Source of the DNA: Rhodocyclaceae bacterium
Lineage (GTDB): Bacteria > Pseudomonadota > Gammaproteobacteria > Burkholderiales > Rhodocyclaceae
DNA length: 63,428 bases
Reading direction: 5' to 3'
Assembly (NCBI GenBank): GCA_020445785.1
Contig: JAGRFZ010000043.1
Location: forward strand, 1 to 63,428
The notes under the pieces were generated by a model, which saw nothing but the letters and a program-made list of their open reading frames with translations, was not told where the DNA came from and made no database searches. Made by a program: the position numbers and the translations under genes. Positions 29,014 through 37,615 of this stretch are shown here, in pieces. How positions within the stretch are numbered: the stretch's first letter is position 1; each line of letters opens with the position of its first letter.

Positions 29014-29979
29014 ATGTCCAGTCTGCTGAAGAACATCGATGCCCGTACCAAGCTGGCGGGTACCAACAAGCTTGAGATCCTGTTGTTTACGCTCGGGGTG
29101 GATCACCGCACCGGCCGACGGGAAACCTTCGGCATCAACGTATTCAAGGTGCGCGAGGTGATGCGTACGCCACCGGTCACCGCGGCGCCGGAGATGCCGG
29201 CGTCGGTCGAAGGCATGGTCAGTCTGCGCGGCGTACTGGTGCCGGTGGTCGACCTCGCCAAGTACGTCGGCATCGGTCAGGACGACAAGCGTGAAATCAT
29301 GATCGTCACCGAATACAACGGACACACCCAGGGTTTCCTGGTCGAGGCGGTCGATACCATCTTACGGCTGGATTGGGCGCAAATGCGCGTTCCGCCGGGG
29401 ATGCTGACCGCGAACATGGGCGGTCTGGTTACTGCGGTGACCGAACTGCCCGGCGAAAAGCTGATCATGATGCTCGACGTGGAAAAGGTCTTGTCCGAAA
29501 CCACGACCATCGACGACGAGTTTCTGTTCAAGGGGATCGAGCCCTTGCAGGAGCAGGACGTCACGGTGTTCTTTGCCGATGATTCGTCCGTGGCCCGGCG
29601 CCAGATCGAACGCACGCTCGACGCGATGGGGGCGAACTACGTCGGTGCGGTCAATGGCCGCGTGGCGTGGGACGAGCTGCAGAAAGTCGCCAAGACCGCC
29701 GAGGCGACCGGCCGCAGGGTCAAGGATCTGGTCAAGCTGGTCCTGACCGATGTCGAGATGCCCGAAATGGACGGCTACATCCTGACCAAAAAGATCAAGT
29801 CCGACCCACGCTTCGAAGGGGTGCCGGTGCTGATGCATTCGTCCTTGTCCGGGATGTCGAATCAGCAACTGGGCCTGTCCGTCGGCGTCGACGAATACGT
29901 GCCCAAGTTCGAGCCGCAGCGCCTGTCCGACACCCTGCGCCGCATGCTCAGCGACAAAGACGTGGATGAAGCCGCATGA
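29014..29979 (+). CDS. cheV: Chemotaxis coupling/response protein CheV (first of two)
   Basis: The protein has 321 residues: an N-terminal CheW-like domain (about 10-170: [31 protein letters not shown]) fused to a C-terminal receiver domain (about 185-315: [29 protein letters not shown]). CheV couples receptors to CheA like CheW and adds a phosphorylation-dependent adaptation or phosphate-sink function. The ATG follows a GGAG site. Its stop overlaps the start of a second cheV (ATGA), so the two are coupled. The 180 bp upstream hold a weak sigma-28-like sequence. Confidence 0.95.
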   Translation: MSSLLKNIDARTKLAGTNKLEILLFTLGVDHRTGRRETFGINVFKVREVMRTPPVTAAPEMPASVEGMVSLRGVLVPVVDLAKYVGIGQDDKREIMIVTEYNGHTQGFLVEAVDTILRLDWAQMRVPPGMLTANMGGLVTAVTELPGEKLIMMLDVEKVLSETTTIDDEFLFKGIEPLQEQDVTVFFADDSSVARRQIERTLDAMGANYVGAVNGRVAWDELQKVAKTAEATGRRVKDLVKLVLTDVEMPEMDGYILTKKIKSDPRFEGVPVLMHSSLSGMSNQQLGLSVGVDEYVPKFEPQRLSDTLRRMLSDKDVDEAA

Positions 29980-30953
29980 ACGCCAACGCCAAAACACCCA
30001 ATGCCATGGATGCGGTCGAACGATCGCTGCTCGAGGCCGTCGATGGGCGGACCAAACTGGCCGGCTCCAACCGGATGGAGGTGCTGCTGTTCTCGCTGGG
30101 AACCCAGGAGATCTTCGGCATCAACGTGTTCAAGGTGCGCGAGGTGTCGAAGACACCGTTCATCACCAAGGCGCCGAACATGCCAAGCGGGGTCGAAGGG
30201 CTGATTTCCTTGCGCGGCAACGTCATTCCGGTGCTGGCGCTGGCGCAGGTCCTCGGCCTCGCGGAGCCGGGCGATGCCTTGGGCGCATCGATGATGGTCA
30301 CCGAATACAGCAAGCGCACGCTGGGCTTCCTGGTCCATGAGGTGGATCGCATCATTCGCGTCGAGTGGGACAAGGTGCGCACGCCCGAGAACGTGTCCAG
30401 TTCGGTGCACAACTTCATCACCGCGATCATCGAGTTGCCCGACGGCAAGCTGGTGTCGATCCTCGACGTCGAGACGATTCTCGCGAACACGTTCGGCGAA
30501 GCCCTGGTGGGCAACATCCCGCCCCTCGGCGCCGACGCCGGCGTCAACGTCTTCTTCGTCGACGATTCGTCGGTCGCCCGCAAGAAGATCGCCGAGGTGC
30601 TCGACAAGCTGGGCGTCCATCACAAGCACGCGATGAACGGCCTCGAGGCGTGGACACGTCTCGAAGGCATGGCCAACCATGCCCAGGCCATCGGCAGACC
30701 GCTCACCGATGATCTCGATCTGATTCTGGTGGACGCCGAGATGCCGGAAATGGACGGTTACGTCCTGACCCGCAACATCAAGAACGACGGTCGCTTCGAC
30801 GGCATCCCGGTGGTCATGCACTCGTCCCTGTCGTCGGAAGCGAACCGCGCGATGGGCAAGCGGGTCGGGGTCGATTCCTATGTCGCCAAGTTCGATGCGG
30901 ACGTGCTGGCAGATACGTTGCGGCCCCTGCTGATGCGTGGGTCACGGGTTTGA
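29976..30953 (+). CDS. cheV: Chemotaxis coupling/response protein CheV (second of two)
   Basis: The protein has 325 residues with the same CheW-plus-receiver layout as its neighbour: [17 protein letters not shown] and [12 protein letters not shown] in the coupling domain, [10 protein letters not shown] and [12 protein letters not shown] in the receiver. The two are clearly paralogous by a tandem duplication but have diverged, for example in the first 25 residues and the coupling surface, so they may serve different receptors. Its ATG overlaps the previous stop by 4 bp. A CheY gene follows after 16 bp. Confidence 0.95.
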   Translation: MNANAKTPNAMDAVERSLLEAVDGRTKLAGSNRMEVLLFSLGTQEIFGINVFKVREVSKTPFITKAPNMPSGVEGLISLRGNVIPVLALAQVLGLAEPGDALGASMMVTEYSKRTLGFLVHEVDRIIRVEWDKVRTPENVSSSVHNFITAIIELPDGKLVSILDVETILANTFGEALVGNIPPLGADAGVNVFFVDDSSVARKKIAEVLDKLGVHHKHAMNGLEAWTRLEGMANHAQAIGRPLTDDLDLILVDAEMPEMDGYVLTRNIKNDGRFDGIPVVMHSSLSSEANRAMGKRVGVDSYVAKFDADVLADTLRPLLMRGSRV

Positions 30954-30969
30954 ATCCGGAGAAACAGAT

Positions 30970-31368
30970 ATGGCCGATTCGAAGATGAAATTTCTCGTGG
31001 TGGATGATTTTTCGACGATGCGACGCATCGTCCGCAACCTCCTGAAGGAGCTCGGATACACGAATGTGGACGAGGCCGAGGATGGCGTGGCTGCGCTGCA
31101 GAAACTGCAGAGCGCGTCGTTCGACTTCGTGGTTACCGACTGGAACATGCCGAACATGGATGGGCTGACCTTGCTGCAGACGATCCGGGCCACCGCCGGG
31201 CTCAAGCATCTGCCGGTGCTGATGGTGACGGCCGAGGCCAAGAAGGAAAACATCATTGCGGCGGCGCAGGCCGGTGCCAGTGGCTACGTGGTCAAGCCAT
31301 TCACCGCGGGCACCTTGGCGGAGAAGCTCGAGAAGATCTTCGAAAAAATGGGCAAGGCCGCCGCCTGA
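30970..31368 (+). CDS. cheY: Chemotaxis response regulator CheY (second copy, motor type)
   Basis: The protein has 132 residues and resembles enterobacterial CheY more closely than the first copy: [21 protein letters not shown], the phospho-site in [17 protein letters not shown] and VVKPFTA. The tryptophan after the phospho-Asp and the FSTMRRIV stretch are features of motor-binding CheY. Being directly followed by cheZ (36 bp) supports its role as the FliM-binding regulator that CheZ resets. The ATG was chosen for its GGAGAAAC site; a short in-frame extension upstream overlaps the cheV end. Confidence 0.95.
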   Translation: MADSKMKFLVVDDFSTMRRIVRNLLKELGYTNVDEAEDGVAALQKLQSASFDFVVTDWNMPNMDGLTLLQTIRATAGLKHLPVLMVTAEAKKENIIAAAQAGASGYVVKPFTAGTLAEKLEKIFEKMGKAAA

Positions 31369-31404
31369 CGGCCGGTCGTTTCGAAACATCGGGGAGTCAC
31401 GAAC

Positions 31405-32274
31405 ATGGCGAAACGACTGAAGTTCGATGAAACCGGGGACAGTGATGAATTGCAGGCACTGTTCGACAGCATTGCCTCGGAGCCGGCCCAGCCGAAGCTC
31501 GAGGTGGTGGACGACAAGGTGGACGATAGCGACAGCGACGAATTGCAGGCGCTGTTCGACTCGGTCGCGGAGGAATTCGGCGATGGTGGTGCCGACGAGG
31601 GCGCGCCCGAGCAGCCCGGTGCGGCGGCCGAGGCCGGCGACCCAGCGGCGGTGGCGCCCGAATCCGCCGGAGGCGATGCGATGTTCAACCGCATCGGCCA
31701 GATGACCCGGCAGTTGCACGACGCACTGCGCCAGCTCGGCTTCGATCAGGCCCTGCAGGAAGCGGCCGACGCGATTCCCGACGCCCGTCAGCGACTGACC
31801 TACATTGCTCAGATGACGGAACAGGCGGCCAGCCGGGTGCTCAATGCGACCGATGTCGCCAAGCCGATCCAGGACAAGTTGCAGGGCGACGCAGCCGATC
31901 TCGAGGCGCGCTGGGAGAAGGTGTACGCGCAGCAACTGTCGGTGGACGATTTCAAGGCGCTGGCCGGCGAGACACGGCAGTTCCTCGGGCAGGTGCGCGA
32001 GGGCAGCCGGGCGACCGGAGACCAACTGATGGAAATCATGATGGCCCAGGATTTCCAGGACCTTACCGGTCAGGTGATCAAGCGGGTGGTCGATCTCGCC
32101 CAGAATCTCGAGCAGCAGATGCTGTCGGTGCTGATCGAGGCGATGCCCGCCGACCGCAAGCCCGAGCGCGGCGAAGGCCTGATGAACGGTCCGGTGATCA
32201 CTTCGGAAGGTCGCGACGACGTCGTGAACAGCCAGGAGCAGGTGGACGACCTGCTCGAAAGCCTGGGCTTCTGA
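31405..32274 (+). CDS. cheZ: CheY-P phosphatase CheZ with a duplicated N-terminal motif
   Basis: The protein has 289 residues, longer than E. coli CheZ (214). The catalytic helix reads AQDFQDLTGQ with D219 and Q223. The C-terminal CheY-binding peptide is intact (VDDLLESLGF). The extra length is an N-terminal extension of about 90 residues that holds the motif DSDELQALFDSxA twice (12-24 and 43-55) in an acidic, Ala/Pro-rich stretch. The motif resembles the CheY-binding tail in its acidic start and Leu/Phe spacing. CheZ speeds CheY-P breakdown at the receptor array. It sits between cheY and the second cheA. Confidence 0.95.
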   Translation: MAKRLKFDETGDSDELQALFDSIASEPAQPKLEVVDDKVDDSDSDELQALFDSVAEEFGDGGADEGAPEQPGAAAEAGDPAAVAPESAGGDAMFNRIGQMTRQLHDALRQLGFDQALQEAADAIPDARQRLTYIAQMTEQAASRVLNATDVAKPIQDKLQGDAADLEARWEKVYAQQLSVDDFKALAGETRQFLGQVREGSRATGDQLMEIMMAQDFQDLTGQVIKRVVDLAQNLEQQMLSVLIEAMPADRKPERGEGLMNGPVITSEGRDDVVNSQEQVDDLLESLGF

Positions 32275-32307
32275 TCGGGCAAGGATGAACCGTTTGCGGA
32301 GCGAACG

Positions 32308-34218
32308 ATGAGTGATTTCGCGGGAATGGAAGACCTGCTGCAGGATTTTCTGGTGGAAGCCGGGGATCTGCTGTCCGGTGTCGACAACAAACTGGTGGAT
32401 CTGGAGCGGGCGCCCGACGACCGTGGGTTGCTCAACGACATCTTCCGGGGGTTTCACACCATCAAGGGGGGCGCAGGATTTCTCAACGCCACCGAACTGG
32501 TGACCCTGTGCCACCTCACCGAAAATCTATTCGACAAGCTGCGCAACGGCGAGCTCGAGGTGACGCCCGATACGATGGACGTGATTCTCGAGGCGACCGG
32601 TTCCGTGCGCGACATGTTCGGCTACCTCGAGGGTGCGACCCAGCCCCCGCCGGCGGATCCGGACCTGATCTCCCGCCTCAAGGCGGCACTTGCCGGTGAG
32701 GTCGAGGCGGGTGCACCCACGGCGCAGCCGGCGGTCGGCGAACTGGTCGACGGCAGTGCCGCTGGCGAAACCGCGGCGCAGGGCGGGCCCGATTGGGCGG
32801 CTTTGCACGAAGCCGTCTCGGGGGTGCCGGCCAAGGTCGCGCCTGCGGCGACACCGGCGCCCCCGACGCCGGTGCACAGCGATGTCTCCGAAAAGACACC
32901 CGAGCAGATCGTCAAGGCGGCGATCGGACGCCGTGCCACCGACAAGCCCGGCTATTCGGGTCCGGTCGGCCGCCGCGAGAGCGAGCGAGCGCGGGACAAC
33001 TCGATCCGGGTGGACACCTCCCGGCTCGACCAGGTGCTGAACTTGTCCGGCGAAATCGGCCTGACCAAGAACCGGCTCAATGCGCTGCGCAGCGAGATTC
33101 TTGCGGGCAGCGCCGACAATGAGACGTTCCACGCGCTGGATGTGGCGGTGAGCCAGCTCGATCTGCTGGTTTCCGATCTGCAGAACGCCGTGATGAAGAC
33201 CCGGATGCAGCCGATCGGGCGCCTGTTCCAGAAATATCCGCGGATCGCCCGGGATCTCGCCCGCAATCTGGGCAAGGATGTCGAGCTGGTGCTGGCGGGC
33301 GAAGACACCGAGATCGACAAGACCATGATCGAGGACCTCTCCGACCCGATCATCCACCTGATCCGCAACGCCGTGGATCACGGCGTCGAGGACAGTTCGG
33401 AGCGCAAGGCCAACGGCAAGTCCGCCAAATCGGTCGTCCGCCTGGAAGCCCGTCAGGAAGGCGATCACATCGTCATCCTGGTGGCGGACGACGGTCGTGG
33501 CATGGATCCGGAGAAGCTGCGCGCCAAGGCGCTCGGCAAGGGCCTGATCACGGACGAGGAAGCGAACACGATGGATGAACGCCAGAGCTTCAATCTGGTG
33601 TTCATGCCCGGCTTCTCGACGGCAGAGAACGTTTCCGACGTCTCCGGGCGCGGTGTCGGCATGGACGTCGTTCGTACCAACATCCAGAAGCTCAACGGGA
33701 CCATCGACATCAAGTCGGTGCTGGGACAGGGCACGACCTTCGTCATCAACCTGCCGCTGACGCTGGCGATCCTGCCGGTACTGCTGGTGCGGCTCGGCGA
33801 TCAACCCCTGGCGGTCCCGCTGTCGATGGTGCGCGAGATCCTGCCGATCGAGCTCGACCAGGTGCAGGAAGTGGGCGGCCGGGCGACCATGGTCGTGCGT
33901 GGCGAGGTGTTGCCGGTGCTGCCGCTGGCCAGCCTGCTCGACTGGCCGATGGAACGTGTGCCCGAGTATGGCGTGCTGATGCAGACCGCCGAGCAGAGTT
34001 TCGTGCTGGCCATCGACAGCTTCGCCGGCCGCGAGGACGCGGTGATCAAATCGCTCGACGACTTCCGTCCGCGGGGCGTCGCCGGGGTCACGACGCTGTC
34101 CAACGGGCAGATCGTACTGATCCTCGACATGAAGGAATTGCTCGGATCCGCGGGCGAGCAGCGCGGCGTACCGCGAAGCCACCTGACGCGCATCGCGACG
34201 GCCGCGCTGGCCGCCTGA
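32308..34218 (+). CDS. cheA: Chemotaxis histidine kinase CheA (second copy)
   Basis: The protein has 636 residues. The Hpt domain has phospho-site H50 (FHTIKGGAGF). An Ala/Pro-rich linker (about 115-220) lacks a clear CheY-binding P2 domain. The dimerisation helix pair, the ATPase domain (N-box IIHLIRNAVDHGVED; G-boxes DDGRGMD and GRGVGMDVV) and the CheW-like domain follow. It resembles the CheA encoded next to cheYZ in Betaproteobacteria. Two CheA genes within 18 kb suggest two signalling arrays, or sharing of receptors between two kinases. It is the last gene of the unit and is followed by a hairpin. Confidence 0.96.
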   Translation: MSDFAGMEDLLQDFLVEAGDLLSGVDNKLVDLERAPDDRGLLNDIFRGFHTIKGGAGFLNATELVTLCHLTENLFDKLRNGELEVTPDTMDVILEATGSVRDMFGYLEGATQPPPADPDLISRLKAALAGEVEAGAPTAQPAVGELVDGSAAGETAAQGGPDWAALHEAVSGVPAKVAPAATPAPPTPVHSDVSEKTPEQIVKAAIGRRATDKPGYSGPVGRRESERARDNSIRVDTSRLDQVLNLSGEIGLTKNRLNALRSEILAGSADNETFHALDVAVSQLDLLVSDLQNAVMKTRMQPIGRLFQKYPRIARDLARNLGKDVELVLAGEDTEIDKTMIEDLSDPIIHLIRNAVDHGVEDSSERKANGKSAKSVVRLEARQEGDHIVILVADDGRGMDPEKLRAKALGKGLITDEEANTMDERQSFNLVFMPGFSTAENVSDVSGRGVGMDVVRTNIQKLNGTIDIKSVLGQGTTFVINLPLTLAILPVLLVRLGDQPLAVPLSMVREILPIELDQVQEVGGRATMVVRGEVLPVLPLASLLDWPMERVPEYGVLMQTAEQSFVLAIDSFAGREDAVIKSLDDFRPRGVAGVTTLSNGQIVLILDMKELLGSAGEQRGVPRSHLTRIATAALAA

Positions 34219-34254
34219 TTCGCCGGCCGCCGCTCGCCGGCGTCGCCCTTGGCT

Positions 34255-34287
34255 GCCGCATCCGTCACGTTCGCGGGCGGATGCGGC
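34255..34287 (+). terminator. Hairpin after the second cheA, possible terminator
   Basis: A perfect 10-bp stem (34255-34264 with 34278-34287, GCCGCATCCG/CGGATGCGGC) and a 13-nt loop are followed by TTGTCT rather than a clean T tract. It probably ends the cheV-cheA unit, possibly with help from Rho. Confidence 0.55.
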
Positions 34288-34317
34288 TTGTCTCGTCCGT
34301 TCGACCTGCCCTAGGAT
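34288..34317 (+). promoter_or_regulatory. Candidate sigma-70 promoter of the DUF3135 gene
   Basis: TTGTCT (34288-34293), an 18-bp spacer and TAGGAT (34312-34317) lie 45 bp before the GTG start. The boxes match 4 of 6 consensus positions each. It directly follows the hairpin after cheA. Confidence 0.35.
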
Positions 34318-34361
34318 GGCCCCGTACGGAGCCTGTGCTCCGATGGACTTGGAGCCGGCGG

Positions 34362-34676
34362 GTGGACGATCTCGACTTCGATGCCTGGTGTGAATTGGCC
34401 CAACAGCGGCCGGAGCAGTATTTTCGCGAGCGCGAGCGCCTGATCGAAGGCTACATCGCCTCGCATCCACTGCCGCAGCAGGAGCGCCTGCGCGAGTTCC
34501 AACTGCAGATCGATCGCGCCAGGGCCGTGGCCGGCAGCCCCCTGCGAGCCACCCGCATGATGATGAGCATGATGGAAGACCAACTCGAGGCGCTGCACGA
34601 CCGTCTGCTCTGTCTTCAGGCCGAAACCGAGAGCATCGCCCGTTTGATGAACGAGCCCCGCGACCCCGACAGCTGA
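34362..34676 (+). CDS. DUF3135-family small protein
   Basis: This 104-residue helical protein begins with DDLDFDAWCELAQQRPEQYFRERERLIEGYIAS and has a central LREFQLQIDRARAVAGSPLRAT. This pattern is typical of DUF3135, a proteobacterial family of unknown function found as small cytosolic proteins. The GTG at 34362 was chosen because it follows a TTGGAG site and begins the conserved part; an in-frame ATG further upstream would add 27 arginine-rich residues and overlap the promoter and hairpin. It is convergent with the transaldolase gene, with 14 bp between the stops. No role can be assigned. Confidence 0.8.
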   Translation: MDDLDFDAWCELAQQRPEQYFRERERLIEGYIASHPLPQQERLREFQLQIDRARAVAGSPLRATRMMMSMMEDQLEALHDRLLCLQAETESIARLMNEPRDPDS

Positions 34677-34690
34677 CGCACGGGGCCGAT

Positions 34691-35767
34691 TCAGGCGGTG
34701 GTCTCGAGCATTCTTGCGAACGCCTGCTCGAACTGGATCAGGCCTTCGCGCTGCAGGCGCTCGCCGAGTTCGGTCATGTCGATGCCCAGGTGGGCAAGGC
34801 GGGCGAATACCTGTTGGGCTCGATCGACACCGTCGGCCAGGGTGGACGCGATGTGTCCATGCCGGCGCAAGGCATCGAGCGTGGCGTCGGGGACCGTGTT
34901 TACGGTTTCCGGACCGATCAGCGGCTCGACGTAGAGCAAATCACTGTAGGCCGGATTCTTGGTGCCGGTGCTGGCCCACAGCATTTGTTGCGGCCGAACG
35001 CCGCCGGCGCGCAATTGCTTGAAGGCGCGCGTCTCGCAGCGCTCGCAATAAGCGGCATAGGCCAGCTTGGCCATGGCCACGGCGCTCTTGCCCCGCAACT
35101 CGAGAGCGTCCGCGCCGAGTTCGTCCAGCATTGGGTCCACCAGCGTGTCGACCCGGCTCAGGAACAAGCTCGCCACCGACTTGACCCGGCGGGGATCGCC
35201 GTCGGCCGTCAGCAGTCGCGCGATGCCGCGCTCGTAGGCCGAGGCCACCGCCTCACAGTGGGCCAACGAGAACATCAGCGTCACGTTTACGCTGATGCCC
35301 TCGCCGATCAGTTGCTCGACCGCTTCGATCCCGGCCGGTGTCGCCGGTACCTTGATCAACAGGTTGTCGCGGTCGACCGCCGCGCGCAGGCGACGTGCGG
35401 CATTCAGCGTGCCGGCCGTGTCATGGGCCAGTGCCGGTGACACTTCCAGACTGACGTAACCGGCGTCGTACTCGCTGCGCTCGTATTCGTCGCGCAGCAG
35501 GTCGCAGGCTCGGCGGACATCGGCGATGGCCAGATGCTCGTACCGTTGCTCGGCGTCCAGGTCCTGGCGCTTCAGCTCGGCCAGTTCCTCTTCGTAGTAG
35601 CGGCCTGCCGCGATCGCCTTTTCGAAGATCGCCGGATTGGTCGTGATGCCGGCGACACCGTCCTCGCGTACCAGGCGCTCCAGTTCGCCGTCATTGAGCA
35701 GCGTGCGGGACAGGTTGTCGAGCCAGATCTGCTGGCCCAGGCGGCGGGTTTCACGCAATGAATTCAT
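34691..35767 (-). CDS. tal: Transaldolase
   Basis: The protein has 358 residues. The Schiff-base lysine is K139 in NLLIKVPAT, and the substrate-binding GITTNPAIF and SLFLSRVDTLVD motifs are present. It transfers a dihydroxyacetone unit between sedoheptulose 7-phosphate and glyceraldehyde 3-phosphate in the non-oxidative pentose phosphate pathway. The length and the DNLSRTLL start place it with the longer TalB-like/TAL type 2 subfamily found in actinobacteria, cyanobacteria and Betaproteobacteria. The TruC-like gene ends 39 bp upstream on the same strand, so both may share a transcript. Confidence 0.95.
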   Translation of the reverse strand: MNSLRETRRLGQQIWLDNLSRTLLNDGELERLVREDGVAGITTNPAIFEKAIAAGRYYEEELAELKRQDLDAEQRYEHLAIADVRRACDLLRDEYERSEYDAGYVSLEVSPALAHDTAGTLNAARRLRAAVDRDNLLIKVPATPAGIEAVEQLIGEGISVNVTLMFSLAHCEAVASAYERGIARLLTADGDPRRVKSVASLFLSRVDTLVDPMLDELGADALELRGKSAVAMAKLAYAAYCERCETRAFKQLRAGGVRPQQMLWASTGTKNPAYSDLLYVEPLIGPETVNTVPDATLDALRRHGHIASTLADGVDRAQQVFARLAHLGIDMTELGERLQREGLIQFEQAFARMLETTA

Positions 35768-35806
35768 CTCGGTGTTCCTGGACTCCCTTCGAAACCCACT
35801 ATTTTC

Positions 35807-36622
35807 CTACGAAGGCAGGCTGTCTCCAAGCGAACTTGGCCGGCAGCCGCGGCCAGACCCGTTGCGCCAGTGCGGGGGTAGTTCCGCCAGCCAGTCCAGC
35901 CGCGCCAGCAGTGCCCGGAAGGCGCCGCTGGGCGCAGCGACCAGGCGTAGCGTTCCGGTGCCGTCGGGATGGGCGATTTCGAGTTCGACGCAGGCGAGCA
36001 GCAACCGACGCACGCCGAAGTGCTCGCCCACGAAGCGGTTGTGCCGGCCCTTGCCGTAGGTCGTGTCACCGATGATGGGGTGCGACGCGTGCTTCAGGTG
36101 GCGCCGGATCTGATGCCGTCGGCCGGTTTCCGGTTCGATCGCCAGCAGCGAATAGCGGCTGCTCGGATAGCGGTCCACGGTGAAAGGGAGTTCGGTCCGG
36201 GCTAGGGTCTGGAAACGCGTGCGTGCGGATCTCGGTCGCTGGACTCGGGCATCGATCCGCTCATCGCGCGGATCGGACAAGGGCTTGTCGATAAGGCCGG
36301 CCGGTTCGGTGTGGCCGCGCACCATGGCGAGATACCGACTTTGCTTGCGGCCGGCTTCGAACCGGCGACCGAGAAAGGCGGCCGCCTCCGGGTCGAGGGC
36401 GAACAGCAACAGACCGGACGTGGCTCGATCGAGGCGATGCACCGGAAACACCCGCCGGCCGATCTGGTCCCGCAGCATCTGCAGCGCGAATTCACGGGCG
36501 TGCCGGTCCACGTCCGAACGATGAACCAGTAACCCGGGCGGCTTGTCGACCGCGATCACCCGGTCGTCGCGATAGAGGATCTCGAGCGGCGGCGGGCGCG
36601 CCGCATCGCATGCGACGGCCAC
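35807..36622 (-). CDS. truC: RluA-family pseudouridine synthase, TruC-like
   Basis: The protein has 271 residues and no S4 domain. The catalytic aspartate is D65 in VHRLDRATSG. The C-terminal part carries the GRRHQIRRHLKHASHPIIGDTTYG pattern in two recognisable halves, typical of TruC, which makes pseudouridine 65 in tRNA anticodon-arm regions. The start DDRVIAVDKPPGLLVH is also typical. Length matches E. coli TruC (260). It lies 27 bp downstream of the alpha-E gene on the same strand. Another RluA-family specificity cannot be ruled out from sequence alone. Confidence 0.85.
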   Translation of the reverse strand: MAVACDAARPPPLEILYRDDRVIAVDKPPGLLVHRSDVDRHAREFALQMLRDQIGRRVFPVHRLDRATSGLLLFALDPEAAAFLGRRFEAGRKQSRYLAMVRGHTEPAGLIDKPLSDPRDERIDARVQRPRSARTRFQTLARTELPFTVDRYPSSRYSLLAIEPETGRRHQIRRHLKHASHPIIGDTTYGKGRHNRFVGEHFGVRRLLLACVELEIAHPDGTGTLRLVAAPSGAFRALLARLDWLAELPPHWRNGSGRGCRPSSLGDSLPS

Positions 36623-36649
36623 GCCGCGATGGTCCGGGTCCAGCTGCGC

Positions 36650-37612
36650 TCAGCCGGAGATGACTGGCGCCGGCGCATCGAGGCCGGCAAACCAGGTTTC
36701 TCGAATCGTCTGATCGATGCGCTGGAAGCCGATCTGGACCCCGTCGACGAATTCGTGAAGCTGTTCCGGTGCCCGTGCGAGCTCGTCGCCGCTGGCACCG
36801 AGAAGGGCGTCGCGGCTCATCGCCGCCGCGTTCACCGCGTCCTGATGTCGGGCCAGGGCAGTGAAGTTGCGGCACAGATCGTCGAGACAGCGATAGACCG
36901 AGCGCGGGAAGTTCGCATCCTGGAGGATGAACCGCACGACATCGGGGCCGCGCACGCGGTTGCGGGTTCGCTGGCGGTACATCTGGTGGGCCGAGAGCGA
37001 CTTGAGGACGCTCATCCATTGCAGGTTCTCGAACGGCGTCAGATCCTCGGCATTGCGCGGCAGCAGGTTGGCCGAGCGCACGTCGAGGATGCGGGTGGTC
37101 ATGTCGGCCCGTTCGAGCAGTCGGCCGATCTCGCAGAAGCGCCGCGCCGGTCCGTGGCTGAGGCTGCCCTCGACCAGGCCCACCAGGGTCTGGCAGCCGC
37201 GGATCACCATGCGCAGGAAATCGTCGCGCCGACGCTGTGCGATACCGCCCGAGAGGTGGTTGCCGACGGTCAGGTAGAGCTGGTTGATCTCTTCCCAGAT
37301 CTCCCGCGGCATGACCTCGCGGGTCGTCCGCAGGTTCTCGCGCGCGGCGCCCAGCGCCGCCAGGATCGAGCCCCCGTGATTGCGATCCGCGCACAGGAAG
37401 GAGACGACGCTGGCTTCGTCGCGGCGTGGATAATGCTCGTCGAACAGGTCTTCCGCGCCGGTAATGGTGATCAGTGAGGACCAACCCAGGCTCGGCGTGC
37501 CCGGGAAATCCAGCATCAAGTGGCGGGTCACCCGCAGCAAACGGGCGGTATCCTCGGCGCGCTCGATGTAGCGGGCCATCCAGTACAGGTTTTCGGCAAC
37601 GCGGGATAGCAT
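36650..37612 (-). CDS. Alpha-E domain protein (DUF403)
   Basis: The protein has 320 residues and is largely helical. The N-terminal LSRVAENLYWMARYIERAEDTARLL is the family signature of alpha-E proteins, which almost always occur beside circularly permuted ATP-grasp enzymes; here the partner lies immediately upstream with only a 3-bp gap. Such pairs are predicted to make or modify peptides by an ATP-dependent ligation, but the product is not established. A third usual partner, a transglutaminase-like protease, is not next to the pair in this window. Confidence 0.9.
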   Translation of the reverse strand: MLSRVAENLYWMARYIERAEDTARLLRVTRHLMLDFPGTPSLGWSSLITITGAEDLFDEHYPRRDEASVVSFLCADRNHGGSILAALGAARENLRTTREVMPREIWEEINQLYLTVGNHLSGGIAQRRRDDFLRMVIRGCQTLVGLVEGSLSHGPARRFCEIGRLLERADMTTRILDVRSANLLPRNAEDLTPFENLQWMSVLKSLSAHQMYRQRTRNRVRGPDVVRFILQDANFPRSVYRCLDDLCRNFTALARHQDAVNAAAMSRDALLGASGDELARAPEQLHEFVDGVQIGFQRIDQTIRETWFAGLDAPAPVISG

Positions 37613-37615
37613 CGT

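Noticed and set aside
32527-34470. A 647-codon minus-strand open frame opposite the second cheA
   Set aside because: Same reason: antisense shadow of a conserved gene with His/Asp/Arg-rich translation and no domain.
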